This document shows positions 53,886 to 62,130 of a stretch of 64,000 bases of DNA, piece by piece; the first letter of the stretch is position 1; every line of letters begins with the position of its first letter. The notes beneath the pieces are model-generated. The model was not told the DNA's origin. It searched no databases and saw only the letters and a list, made by a program, of their open reading frames with translations. Source of the DNA: Tamlana sp. 2_MG-2023. Lineage in GTDB: Bacteria > Bacteroidota > Bacteroidia > Flavobacteriales > Flavobacteriaceae. The stretch is from contig NZ_JAUOSF010000003.1 of NCBI RefSeq assembly GCF_030548465.1, positions 186,001-250,000 on the forward strand, in the 5' to 3' direction. Both the position numbers and the translations under genes were made by a program.

Positions 53886-54296
53886 CTAGCAATGCTCGTT
53901 ATAAGCATCCTTAAGGTTGTCTGCAATTAATTCAGCAGGTCGTCCTTCAATGTGGTGACGCTCTAACATGTGAACCAATTCACCATCTTTAAATAATGCC
54001 ATACTTGGTGAGCTTGGAGGAAACGGTACCATGTGACCACGAGCTGCATCCACAGCTTCTTTATCAACACCTGCAAAAACAGTAACGATGTTGCTTGGTT
54101 TTTTTGCATTGTCTAAACTCATTCTTGCTCCTGGACGTGCATTAGCTGCTGCACAACCACAAACTGAATTTACAACCACTAAAGTTGTGCCTTCTTTTGC
54201 TAAAGCTGCATCAACCTCTTGGGCAGTATGTAATTCTTCAAAACCAACTTTCGTTAAATCTTCACGCATTGGTTTTACTAATTCTGCTGGATACAT
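53886..54296 (-). CDS. BrxA/BrxB-type bacilliredoxin
   Basis: 136 residues; CGC motif (Cys46-Gly-Cys48) in VNSVCGCAAANARPGA, typical of YphP/YqiW proteins. In Bacillus these remove bacillithiol from oxidised proteins; in Bacteroidota they are common and probably act in thiol redox. Single-gene unit. Confidence 0.92.
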   Translation of the reverse strand: MYPAELVKPMREDLTKVGFEELHTAQEVDAALAKEGTTLVVVNSVCGCAAANARPGARMSLDNAKKPSNIVTVFAGVDKEAVDAARGHMVPFPPSSPSMALFKDGELVHMLERHHIEGRPAELIADNLKDAYNEHC

Positions 54297-54330
54297 ATTT
54301 TTAAATTTTAATAATTAACAATTCTGACTG

Positions 54331-54338
54331 CAAAGATA
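54331..54338 (-). promoter_or_regulatory. -7 box of the bacilliredoxin gene
   Basis: TATCTTTG on the minus strand, 34 nt before the ATG, matches TAnnTTTG. Confidence 0.6.
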
Positions 54339-54505
54339 CCAATTGTGTCACAATTCCGTAAAGCAATCCACTAACAAATATTATATTTACGCTCTTAAAT
54401 TATTTTTTAATAAAAACATGAGCGCAAACCTTGTAAAATACGCAGCTTCAAAATGATGAAGTAAGTATTTAGGGTAGTTTGACGTTTAATAAAATAAATA
54501 CTTAC

Positions 54506-55264
54506 ATGAGTTATTCAAAATGGATTGGTGGCGCGATTGGTTGGTCGTTGGGAGGTCCTATTGGAGCTATCATTGGATTAGCTATAGGGACTTTAATAGA
54601 TTCGATGGCTAAAAGTGGTGGTAGTCCGTTTTCTACTGAAAGAGAGACATATAATCAAAGAGACCCGCGACAGCACACAAGAACCCAATCTGGCGATTTT
54701 GAAGTGAGTTTGCTTATTCTAGCCTCTTCAGTGATTAAAGCCGATGGTAAATTGGATCAGCGTGAATTGGATTTTGTGCGTCAGCAATTTGTTGGCATGT
54801 ACGGAAAAGACCGTGCGAATCACGCTTTTAAGTTGTTTAAAAATATCAATAAGCAACAAGTTTCTGTGCGTCCAGTGTGTTTGCAAATTCGGCAGATGAT
54901 GGAGCATGCTTCACGTTTACAGCTCCTACATTTTTTATTCGGAATCGCTAAAGCCGATGGGTTTGTAACTGAAAGGGAGGTTGATCAAATTCATAAAATC
55001 GCGGGCTACTTAGGGATTTCATCTCGAGATTACGAAAGTATTAAAGCGATGTTTTATAATGATGCTGATGCGGCATACAAAGTTTTAGAGATTGAAAAAA
55101 GTGCTTCAGTAGATGAAATTAAAAAGGCCTACCGAAAAATGGCCAAAAAATACCATCCAGATAAAGTCATACACTTAGGGCCGGCACATCAAAAGGGTGC
55201 AGAAGAAAAGTTCAGACAAGTGCAAGCTGCTTATGAGCAAATACAAAAGGAACGTGGGTTTTAA
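54506..55264 (+). CDS. TerB and DnaJ domain protein (DjlA-like)
   Basis: 252 residues from ATG 54506 ([13 protein letters not shown]). A Gly-rich hydrophobic segment (about 6-30), TerB-like helical domain (about 60-165), then a C-terminal J-domain with the HPDK motif ([15 protein letters not shown]). Likely a DnaK co-chaperone at the membrane. Confidence 0.9.
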   Translation: MSYSKWIGGAIGWSLGGPIGAIIGLAIGTLIDSMAKSGGSPFSTERETYNQRDPRQHTRTQSGDFEVSLLILASSVIKADGKLDQRELDFVRQQFVGMYGKDRANHAFKLFKNINKQQVSVRPVCLQIRQMMEHASRLQLLHFLFGIAKADGFVTEREVDQIHKIAGYLGISSRDYESIKAMFYNDADAAYKVLEIEKSASVDEIKKAYRKMAKKYHPDKVIHLGPAHQKGAEEKFRQVQAAYEQIQKERGF

Positions 55265-55279
55265 GGGCTTTTTTCCGAA

Positions 55280-56296
55280 TTATTCAAATACAATAGACGA
55301 GGAATCTTTGGTCACTTTCAGAGTAATTTGGTCTCCAAAAATCAAAGCACGATTATCTTTCGCGTGCCCTGCATGCATATTAAATGCGACTGGGAAATCA
55401 TATTCAGCTAGGACGTCTAAAATAAGTTGCTGAATCGAACTGCCCCAAGGTGTGGTGTTTTTCTTGATTTTGGTCATATCACCTATAATCACCCCCGCAC
55501 AATCATCAAAATAACCAGCGCGTTTCAAACTTTGAAGTAAACGGTCAATATGGTATTTGTATTCGCCAATTTCTTCAATAAATAGAATTTTTCCTTTGGT
55601 ATCTAGGCTCGATTTAGAACCTAGCATAGTTTGGAGAATGCTTAAATTTCCACCAACTAATTCCCCAGAAACCGTTCCTGGTTTATTGTATGTTGATCCT
55701 TTTAAAGTGTAAGCAAGTGGATTCCCAAAAAGAGCATCTTTAAAAGTTGAAATGGTTTGTTTTATGGTTTCGGGAGTGTCTTGTAAGCTGGTACACATCA
55801 TAGCGTGTAAAGACTGGTAGCCTAAATTATGAACATCGCTGTGTAGCGCAGTAATATCAGAATAGCCGATAACCCATTTCGGACTTTCCTTAAACTTAGT
55901 CCAATCCAATTTGTCTAAAATACGCACGGCACCATAACCACCACGAGCACACCAAACCGCTTTAATGTTTGGGTTATCGATGGCTTTTTGAAAGTCTTCA
56001 CAACGCTCATCATCCGTTCCGGCAAAGTGATTATTCTGATTAAAAACCGATTTTCCAACCACAGAGTGTAACCCCCAACTTTCTAAAAGTGCTTGGGCTT
56101 TTCTAACTTCAGCAGTACGGTTTTTTAAAATTCCTGAAGGTGCTACAATAGCAACTGTGTCTCCTGCTTTTAAGTATGGTGGTTGTATCAAGCTGCTTTG
56201 TGGTGTTTTATGAGTTGAGGTTTGTGCTGTGATCGTTTGAATTCCGAAGAAAAAAACAGTACAAAATAGACTAATTGTTAATAGGTTTTTTGCCAT
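55280..56296 (-). CDS. LD-carboxypeptidase (peptidase S66)
   Basis: Cleaves the terminal D-Ala of muropeptide tetrapeptides during wall recycling. Signal peptide (about 1-25) implies export. Motifs: APSGILKNRTAEV, GGYGAVRILDKLDW and GYSDITALHSD with the catalytic Ser. ATG 56296 gives 338 residues; ATG 56311 adds five. I prefer the shorter because TACTTTTA just upstream looks like a weak -7 box. Confidence 0.9.
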   Translation of the reverse strand: MAKNLLTISLFCTVFFFGIQTITAQTSTHKTPQSSLIQPPYLKAGDTVAIVAPSGILKNRTAEVRKAQALLESWGLHSVVGKSVFNQNNHFAGTDDERCEDFQKAIDNPNIKAVWCARGGYGAVRILDKLDWTKFKESPKWVIGYSDITALHSDVHNLGYQSLHAMMCTSLQDTPETIKQTISTFKDALFGNPLAYTLKGSTYNKPGTVSGELVGGNLSILQTMLGSKSSLDTKGKILFIEEIGEYKYHIDRLLQSLKRAGYFDDCAGVIIGDMTKIKKNTTPWGSSIQQLILDVLAEYDFPVAFNMHAGHAKDNRALIFGDQITLKVTKDSSSIVFE

Positions 56297-56408
56297 AATG
56301 TAAAAGTACATTTTTTTTCTAAATCGCTGCTTAAATGATTACTTTTGTGGCTTTATTAAGACTAGGTCATTGTATAATTAATGGCCTGAAACCATATTTT
56401 TACTTTAG

Positions 56409-58466
56409 ATGAATACACCAAAACGATACACTGTTACTACAGCTTTACCATATACAAACGGCCCAATTCATATCGGGCATTTAGCAGGTGTTTATGTTCC
56501 TGCCGATATTTATGTGCGTTATTTACGCTTAACGGGTAACGATGTTGCTTTTATTGGTGGAAGTGATGAGCATGGTGTGCCTATTACAATTAAGGCGAAA
56601 AATGAAGGGGTTTCTCCTCAAGATATCGTCGATAAATATCACGCGATTATTAAAAAGTCTTTCGAGGATTTCGGAATTACCTATGACAATTACTCGCGTA
56701 CTTCGGCGCCTATTCATCATGAAACGGCTTCAGAATTCTTTAAAACGCTATATGATAAAGGTGAATTTATTGAAGAATCTACCGAGCAGTTATACGACGA
56801 GCAAGCCAATCAGTTTTTAGCCGATCGCTTTGTGGTTGGAACTTGTCCGAAATGTGGAAACGAAGAAAGCTATGGTGATCAATGTGAAAATTGTGGTACC
56901 AGCCATAATGCTACCGATTTGATTAATCCGAAATCGGCATTAACCGGTAATGTGCCAACCTTAAAGGAAACAAAACACTGGTTTTTACCTTTAGATAAAC
57001 ACGAAGCTTTTTTAAAAGAATGGATTTTAGAAGGTCATAAAAAGGATTGGAAACCTAATGTTTACGGACAAGTAAAATCATGGATTGATGACGGTTTACG
57101 TCCTAGAGCGGTAACTAGAGATTTAGATTGGGGAATTCCTGTGCCTGTTGAAGGTGGTGAAGGTAAAGTGCTTTACGTGTGGTTTGATGCGCCTATTGGT
57201 TATATTTCATCAACCAAAGAGTGGGCTGCTCGCGAAGGCAAAGATTGGGAGCCGTATTGGAAAGACAAAGATACCAAATTAGTGCATTTTATAGGAAAAG
57301 ATAATATTGTATTTCACTGTATCATTTTCCCTGCGATGCTAAAAGCCGAAGGGAGTTATATCATGCCAGATAATGTGCCCGCAAATGAGTTTTTAAACTT
57401 AGAAGGCAATAAATTATCAACCTCTAAAAACTGGGCCGTTTGGTTACCAGAATATTTAGAAGAATTCCCTGGACAGCAAGATGTCCTGCGTTACGTGTTA
57501 ACAGCAAATGCTCCTGAAACTAAGGATAACGATTTCACTTGGAAGGATTTTCAAGCGAGAAACAACAACGAATTGGTAGCCATTTTTGGTAATTTCATTA
57601 ACAGAGTGGTGGTTTTAACCAATAAATACTACGAAGGTGAAGTGCCAGCACCAGCGAATTTTGAAGCCGTAGATGAAGAAACCTTAGCAGCGGTAAAAGC
57701 TTATCCAGCCGTGATTTCTAGTTCAATTGAGCGTTACCGTTTTAGAGAAGCGGGACAAGAACTTATGAATTTAGCCCGTTTAGGGAATAAATATTTAGCT
57801 GACGCTGAACCGTGGAAGGTGATAAAAGTTGATGAAGAACGTACTAAAACGATTATGTATGTGGCACTTCAAATTGCTTCGGCATTAGCGACTTTAAGTG
57901 AACCGTTTTTACCGTTTACTTCAGAAAAATTAAAAGGTATATTAAACCTTGAGAGAGTCATACAATGGAATGAAGTCACTACTGAAGATGTCTTACTTCC
58001 TGCAAGTCATAAAATTGGCAAAGCGGAGTTGCTATTCTCTAAAATTGAAGATGAAACCATTCAAAAGCAGTTAGATAAATTAGAAGCCAGCAAAAAAGCC
58101 AACGAAGCTGCCAATAAAGTGGTAGAGCCTCAAAAAGATACGATTACATTCGATGATTTTACAAAATTAGATTTGCGTGTTGGGACGATTATTGAAGCTG
58201 AAAAAATGCCAAAAACCAAAAAATTATTGGTTTTAAAAGTCGATACAGGTATTGATGTACGTACCATCGTTTCTGGTATTGCTGAAAGTTTCAAGCCTGA
58301 AGAAGTTGTTGGAAAACAAGTCACGGTTTTAGTAAACTTAGCACCAAGAGCTTTACGTGGTGTTGAAAGTGAAGGCATGATTTTAATGACCGAAAACGCC
58401 GAGGGTAAATTGGTGTTTGTAAACCCAGATGAGGCTAATGTAGCGAATGGTTTGCAAATTAGTTAG
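56409..58466 (+). CDS. metG: methionyl-tRNA synthetase with C-terminal tRNA-binding domain
   Basis: 685 residues. HIGH-type motif PIHIGHLAG, zinc knuckle CPKCGNEES...CENCG, KMSKS-type motif KLSTSKN, and a C-terminal OB-fold tRNA-binding domain (about 575-685; [20 protein letters not shown]). Charges tRNA-Met. Confidence 0.97.
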   Translation: MNTPKRYTVTTALPYTNGPIHIGHLAGVYVPADIYVRYLRLTGNDVAFIGGSDEHGVPITIKAKNEGVSPQDIVDKYHAIIKKSFEDFGITYDNYSRTSAPIHHETASEFFKTLYDKGEFIEESTEQLYDEQANQFLADRFVVGTCPKCGNEESYGDQCENCGTSHNATDLINPKSALTGNVPTLKETKHWFLPLDKHEAFLKEWILEGHKKDWKPNVYGQVKSWIDDGLRPRAVTRDLDWGIPVPVEGGEGKVLYVWFDAPIGYISSTKEWAAREGKDWEPYWKDKDTKLVHFIGKDNIVFHCIIFPAMLKAEGSYIMPDNVPANEFLNLEGNKLSTSKNWAVWLPEYLEEFPGQQDVLRYVLTANAPETKDNDFTWKDFQARNNNELVAIFGNFINRVVVLTNKYYEGEVPAPANFEAVDEETLAAVKAYPAVISSSIERYRFREAGQELMNLARLGNKYLADAEPWKVIKVDEERTKTIMYVALQIASALATLSEPFLPFTSEKLKGILNLERVIQWNEVTTEDVLLPASHKIGKAELLFSKIEDETIQKQLDKLEASKKANEAANKVVEPQKDTITFDDFTKLDLRVGTIIEAEKMPKTKKLLVLKVDTGIDVRTIVSGIAESFKPEEVVGKQVTVLVNLAPRALRGVESEGMILMTENAEGKLVFVNPDEANVANGLQIS

Positions 58467-58725
58467 AGCCGGTTTTCGTTTAAATGCTGAAATAATGAAG
58501 ATGTGTTTTGTCACAATAACAATTTGCTTTTTGGCTATTTGAACATGAAAGTAGGTCAATATAAACTCGTTAAGTTTTAATTTTAACGCTATTGCTTTTT
58601 AGACGTGCCACTACATTTGAATTATCATATATTGTAGTATATTTATATGTAGTAACCAGATAAGTTTAATATAGGATGCGCCGAAAAGTGATATTCTGAA
58701 GACTTATAAAAACATAATATAATCC

Positions 58726-59199
58726 ATGAAAAAAATAGTACTAGTATTATTGACTTTAAGCCTTGTGGCTTGTGGGTCGACCAAAACAGCTACACCAGAA
58801 CCAAAAAAAGTAATTAAAGGTGATTGGACCCTTAGTACCATATCGTACAGTGAAGCAGGAGAATTTGATGTAACCCTTCTAAATGAAGACACCAAGGAGT
58901 GCTTTGAGGGCAGTACCTGGAATTTTATCCCTAATAATAACACTGGAAGTTATTCAATTGAAGGTGCTGATTGTAATTCTGGCATGCGCCATTTTATTTT
59001 TACCATTCAAAAAATTGATGAGCAATCAGGACTTTACGATTTCTTATTAAAACCTACTGATGAAAAAGGTAAGTCCATGACGAATCAAGGATTTAGATTA
59101 AAGTTAACTTCTATCTCTGAAACATCAATGGTTTGGGAACAACATCTAACGGTTGACGACGAACCATTTGTTATCACATGGCAGTTTGGTAAATATTAA
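58726..59199 (+). CDS. lipocalin-like lipoprotein
   Basis: 157 residues; lipobox SLVACGS. The mature part (KGDWTLSTISY, GSTWNFIPNNNTGSYSI, MVWEQHL) has the strand pattern of a bacterial lipocalin-like domain. Function unknown. 47 nt upstream of the OmpA gene. The 259-nt gap before it shows no feature beyond AT-rich sequence. Confidence 0.8.
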   Translation: MKKIVLVLLTLSLVACGSTKTATPEPKKVIKGDWTLSTISYSEAGEFDVTLLNEDTKECFEGSTWNFIPNNNTGSYSIEGADCNSGMRHFIFTIQKIDEQSGLYDFLLKPTDEKGKSMTNQGFRLKLTSISETSMVWEQHLTVDDEPFVITWQFGKY

Positions 59200-59246
59200 G
59201 ATATTAAATTTCCCTAAAAATTAATTATAATTTTAATATAAGAAGC

Positions 59247-59948
59247 ATGAAAAAATATATTCAAAAAACATCCATAGTATTATTAGCAGTAATCACCTTA
59301 GTTTCTTTTGTGAACTGTAAATCTGTCGAGAATGCAAATAACAAACAAAAAGGTGCCGCCATTGGCGTTGCAGGAGGCGCTCTTCTAGGAGCTATTATAG
59401 GAAACAATGTTGGTAGTGGTAATAGCGAATTAGGAGCTGCTATTGGAGCTGCTATTGGCGGTGGTGCCGGAGTAGTTATAGGTAATAAAATGGATAAACA
59501 AGCACAGGAAATTGAAGAAGAAGTTCCTGGAGCTCAAGTAGAGCGTGTTGATCAAGGTATTGTTGTGACTTTCGAAGATGGAAGTGGTGTATATTTTGCA
59601 ACTAATAAATATAATATCAATTCGGAGTCTCAAGAAACATTAACCAAGTTGGTTGGTATATTTCAAGATAATCCAGACACCAATTTAATGGTAGTTGGTC
59701 ATACAGATAGTCAAGGTGATGCTAATTATAACATGACGCTTTCTAAAAATAGAGCAAATGCTGTAACAGGATTTCTAAAGCAAAAGGGAGTAAGTTCTAG
59801 TAGATTAGAAACTCACTGGTTTGGTGAAGAACAACCGGTTGCAGATAACAACACTGCAGAAGGTCGTGCTAAAAATAGACGTGTAAATATCGTTATTGTA
59901 CCAAATGATGATATGATTAATGATGCAAAACAAGAGGCTGGGAATTAA
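59247..59948 (+). CDS. OmpA-family lipoprotein with glycine zipper
   Basis: 233 residues: lipobox SFVNCKS, glycine-zipper segment (AAIGVAGGALLGAIIG and GAAIGAAIGGGAGVVIG; about 36-80), C-terminal OmpA domain (about 115-225; VVGHTDSQGDANYNMTLSKNRA). It anchors to the outer membrane and binds peptidoglycan. Own terminator follows. Confidence 0.93.
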   Translation: MKKYIQKTSIVLLAVITLVSFVNCKSVENANNKQKGAAIGVAGGALLGAIIGNNVGSGNSELGAAIGAAIGGGAGVVIGNKMDKQAQEIEEEVPGAQVERVDQGIVVTFEDGSGVYFATNKYNINSESQETLTKLVGIFQDNPDTNLMVVGHTDSQGDANYNMTLSKNRANAVTGFLKQKGVSSSRLETHWFGEEQPVADNNTAEGRAKNRRVNIVIVPNDDMINDAKQEAGN

Positions 59949-59973
59949 AAAAACATACTTAAAAATAACTGTT

Positions 59974-60015
59974 AAGAAATCCACTAAAAAATAGATTTTA
60001 GTGGATTTCTTATTA
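59974..60015 (+). terminator. intrinsic terminator after the OmpA gene
   Basis: AAGAAATCCACTAAAA/TTTTAGTGGATTTCTT, perfect 16-bp stem; T-run partial. Confidence 0.85.
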
Positions 60016-60115
60016 TTATAACTTTAATTAAGACTTATTATAATTTAAGAATTAAGTAATTTCTCATTGAATATTAAATGAAGAAATCTTTAACTTTACA
60101 TAAAAACGAATCATT

Positions 60116-60637
60116 ATGTTATCAAAAAAGATCGAAAGCGCATTAAATGCGCAAATAAAAATAGAAGCAGAATCTTCTCAAATATATTTAGCAATGGCTT
60201 GTTGGGCTGAAGTAAAAGGCCTGGAAGGTGTTGCTAATTTCATGTACGCACAGTCTGATGAAGAACGTGAGCACATGCTTAAATTAGTGAAGTTTATAAA
60301 CGAACGTGGTGGCCATGCTAAAATATCAGAGTTAAAGGCGCCTAACGTTACTTTTACATCCTTTAAGGAAATGTTTGAAAAATTATTTGAACATGAAGTG
60401 TTTGTGTCGGAAAGCATTAACGAATTAGTGCATATCAGTTTACAAGAAAAAGATTACGCCTCGCATAACTTCTTACAGTGGTATGTGGCTGAACAAATAG
60501 AAGAAGAGGCCGTTGCACGTACCATTCTTGATAAAATAAACATGATTGGTGACGACAAAGGTGGTTTATACTTATTCGATAGAGATATTGAAAACCTAAC
60601 TGTAACTACAGCAGCCTCTTCTGGACCACAGATTTAA
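60116..60637 (+). CDS. ftn: ferritin
   Basis: Stores iron as ferric mineral. 173 residues; ferroxidase-centre ligands in IEAESSQIYLAM and SDEEREHMLKLVKF, then QWYVAEQIEEEAVA. Preceded by TAACTTTA, a near match to the -7 box. Confidence 0.96.
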   Translation: MLSKKIESALNAQIKIEAESSQIYLAMACWAEVKGLEGVANFMYAQSDEEREHMLKLVKFINERGGHAKISELKAPNVTFTSFKEMFEKLFEHEVFVSESINELVHISLQEKDYASHNFLQWYVAEQIEEEAVARTILDKINMIGDDKGGLYLFDRDIENLTVTTAASSGPQI

Positions 60638-60678
60638 ATTTTAACATTTAACCTTATTTAGATTTAATTAAAATAACA

Positions 60679-60686
60679 TATATTTG
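60679..60686 (+). promoter_or_regulatory. -7 box of the Cys-rich miniprotein gene
   Basis: TATATTTG matches TAnnTTTG, 29 nt before the GTG start. Confidence 0.6.
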
Positions 60687-60715
60687 TCCGCGATAACGAA
60701 CCGTGTTATAGTATT

Positions 60716-60877
60716 GTGGGTAAGAAAAAGCAGAAAAAAGCAGAGAAAAAATTACGAAAATTAGGAATTGAACTTCCTGAAAAGGTAAAAAGTAGCTGTT
60801 GTAAAAAATTTAAAAAAGGAGAAAACAAGCGTTGTAAAAAATGTCCTTGTTTCGATTTAATAAAGAAAGTAGCGTAA
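60716..60877 (+). CDS. 53-residue Cys-rich basic protein
   Basis: GTG start, then GKKKQKKAEKKLRKLGIEL, then a Cys cluster SSCCKKF...NKRCKKCPCFDL with five cysteines able to bind metal. It has its own TAnnTTTG promoter and an intrinsic terminator 65 nt after the stop, which supports it as a real gene. It lies directly after ferritin; a link to iron or zinc is possible but unproven. Confidence 0.65.
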   Translation: MGKKKQKKAEKKLRKLGIELPEKVKSSCCKKFKKGENKRCKKCPCFDLIKKVA

Positions 60878-60942
60878 CTTTTTTGAGGTGCTTAACGTGT
60901 TTTAAGTATCAGCTTAAAAAAATATACCGCTTTCAAATATTG

Positions 60943-60984
60943 AAAAGACCTGTTGGTTTATATAAACTAACAGGTCTTTTTATG
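60943..60984 (+). terminator. terminator of the miniprotein gene
   Basis: AAAAGACCTGTT/AACAGGTCTTTT stem with T-run. Confidence 0.85.
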
Positions 60985-61002
60985 TTTTATGGGACAAAAG
61001 GA

Positions 61003-61035
61003 AGACCCTTCAGGTTTTTAAAACCTGAAGGGTCT
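61003..61035. repeat. near-perfect palindrome, GACCCTTCAGG family
   Basis: AGACCCTTCAGGTTTT and its exact inverted copy are separated by one base. Related to the unit at 19921. Confidence 0.75.
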
Positions 61036-61111
61036 GTATAGGTTTAAAATATAATTGTTTGATATTTAGTGTATATAAAATTCATAATTTGGTTTTTGCA
61101 CACGCCTATAA

Positions 61112-61163
61112 AAAGATTAAGCTGTTACAGGTAACCACACCTATAACAGCTTTATTAATCTTT
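61112..61163. other. long imperfect stem-loop in a gene-free stretch
   Basis: AAAGATTAA and GCTGTTA pair with TAACAGC and TTAATCTTT across about 16 nt. It may be a terminator or part of a small RNA. The remainder of 61036-61417 holds no gene that I can see. Confidence 0.4.
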
Positions 61164-61417
61164 AAAAACCAAACTAAATTAACTATATGAAAAAATGTAA
61201 TCTGTTATAATTACTCTACAAATTTACGTTAGGTTTAGAGGTTTTAATGCGACATGCCATGTCCGAGTATAGTGGCCTGCTTTATCAAAGTTTTTTGAGC
61301 GAATTCAAGTTTGTGATTCAGACATGGTTAGCACGACATGTTTCAAGAACTCATATTATAATTAATGACAGACTTTATATCTTTACAAACCTAGTTTTCA
61401 GCTTCAAAATTCAATAA

Positions 61418-62020
61418 ATGGACTTGTTTAATAATGATGTCGTATCTAATATTTTACCCTACGATGGTGAGGTGAATTATTATGGCAAAGTCATTCCAGA
61501 AAAAAAGATTGCTCATTATTATAACCAATTACTAGAAGAAATTTCGTGGAACCACGACGAAGCTATTATTTTTGGCAAATTAATCGTTACCAAAAGAAAA
61601 GTCGCCTGGTATGGTGACGAAGCTTTCGATTATACCTACTCTAAAACCACCAAACGTGCTTTGCCATGGAATAAAGCCCTTTTAGAACTTAAAAATCTGG
61701 TTGAACAAAAAACGGGAGAAACTTATAATTCTTGTTTGCTCAATCTCTATCATAACGGCGATGAAGGCATGGCTTGGCACAGTGATGCCGAAAAAGACTT
61801 AAAAAAGAACGGTTCAATTGCCTCACTCAGTTTTGGTGCTGAACGCAAATTTTCCTTTAAGCACAAAACAACGAAAAAAACGGTTTCTGTGGTTCTAGAA
61901 AGAGGGAGCTTACTAGAAATGACAGGTACAACTCAAACCCATTGGCTACATCGTTTGCCTCCAACAAAAAAAGTGAAAACACCACGAATAAACCTCACAT
62001 TTCGCACTATCGAACGTTAA
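61418..62020 (+). CDS. AlkB-like 2-oxoglutarate/Fe(II) dioxygenase
   Basis: Oxidative demethylation of alkylated bases is the usual role. 200 residues; iron ligands in MAWHSDAEKDL (HxD) and THWLHRLPP, and 2-oxoglutarate-binding Arg in TPRINLTFR. NLYHNGDEGMAWHSD is typical of the ALKBH2/3-like group. Confidence 0.92.
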   Translation: MDLFNNDVVSNILPYDGEVNYYGKVIPEKKIAHYYNQLLEEISWNHDEAIIFGKLIVTKRKVAWYGDEAFDYTYSKTTKRALPWNKALLELKNLVEQKTGETYNSCLLNLYHNGDEGMAWHSDAEKDLKKNGSIASLSFGAERKFSFKHKTTKKTVSVVLERGSLLEMTGTTQTHWLHRLPPTKKVKTPRINLTFRTIER

Positions 62021-62130
62021 TTGGTTTATAAATAAATGGGGTAAATGTTTTAATCCTCAGTTGGAGATATTTCATTGCGTTTTAAGATTAAAATTCTTTA
62101 GTTTAGCCTTCAATTAGTTTGTTAGTATTC

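Noticed and set aside
54418-54456. 12-codon frame (MSANLVKYAASK) before the TerB-DnaJ gene
   Set aside because: Too short to support; no sign of a leader-peptide attenuator such as a downstream terminator hairpin.
60841-61041. 66-codon frame over the miniprotein end and its terminator
   Set aside because: It reads through a terminator and a palindromic repeat; the Cys-rich frame has better support.
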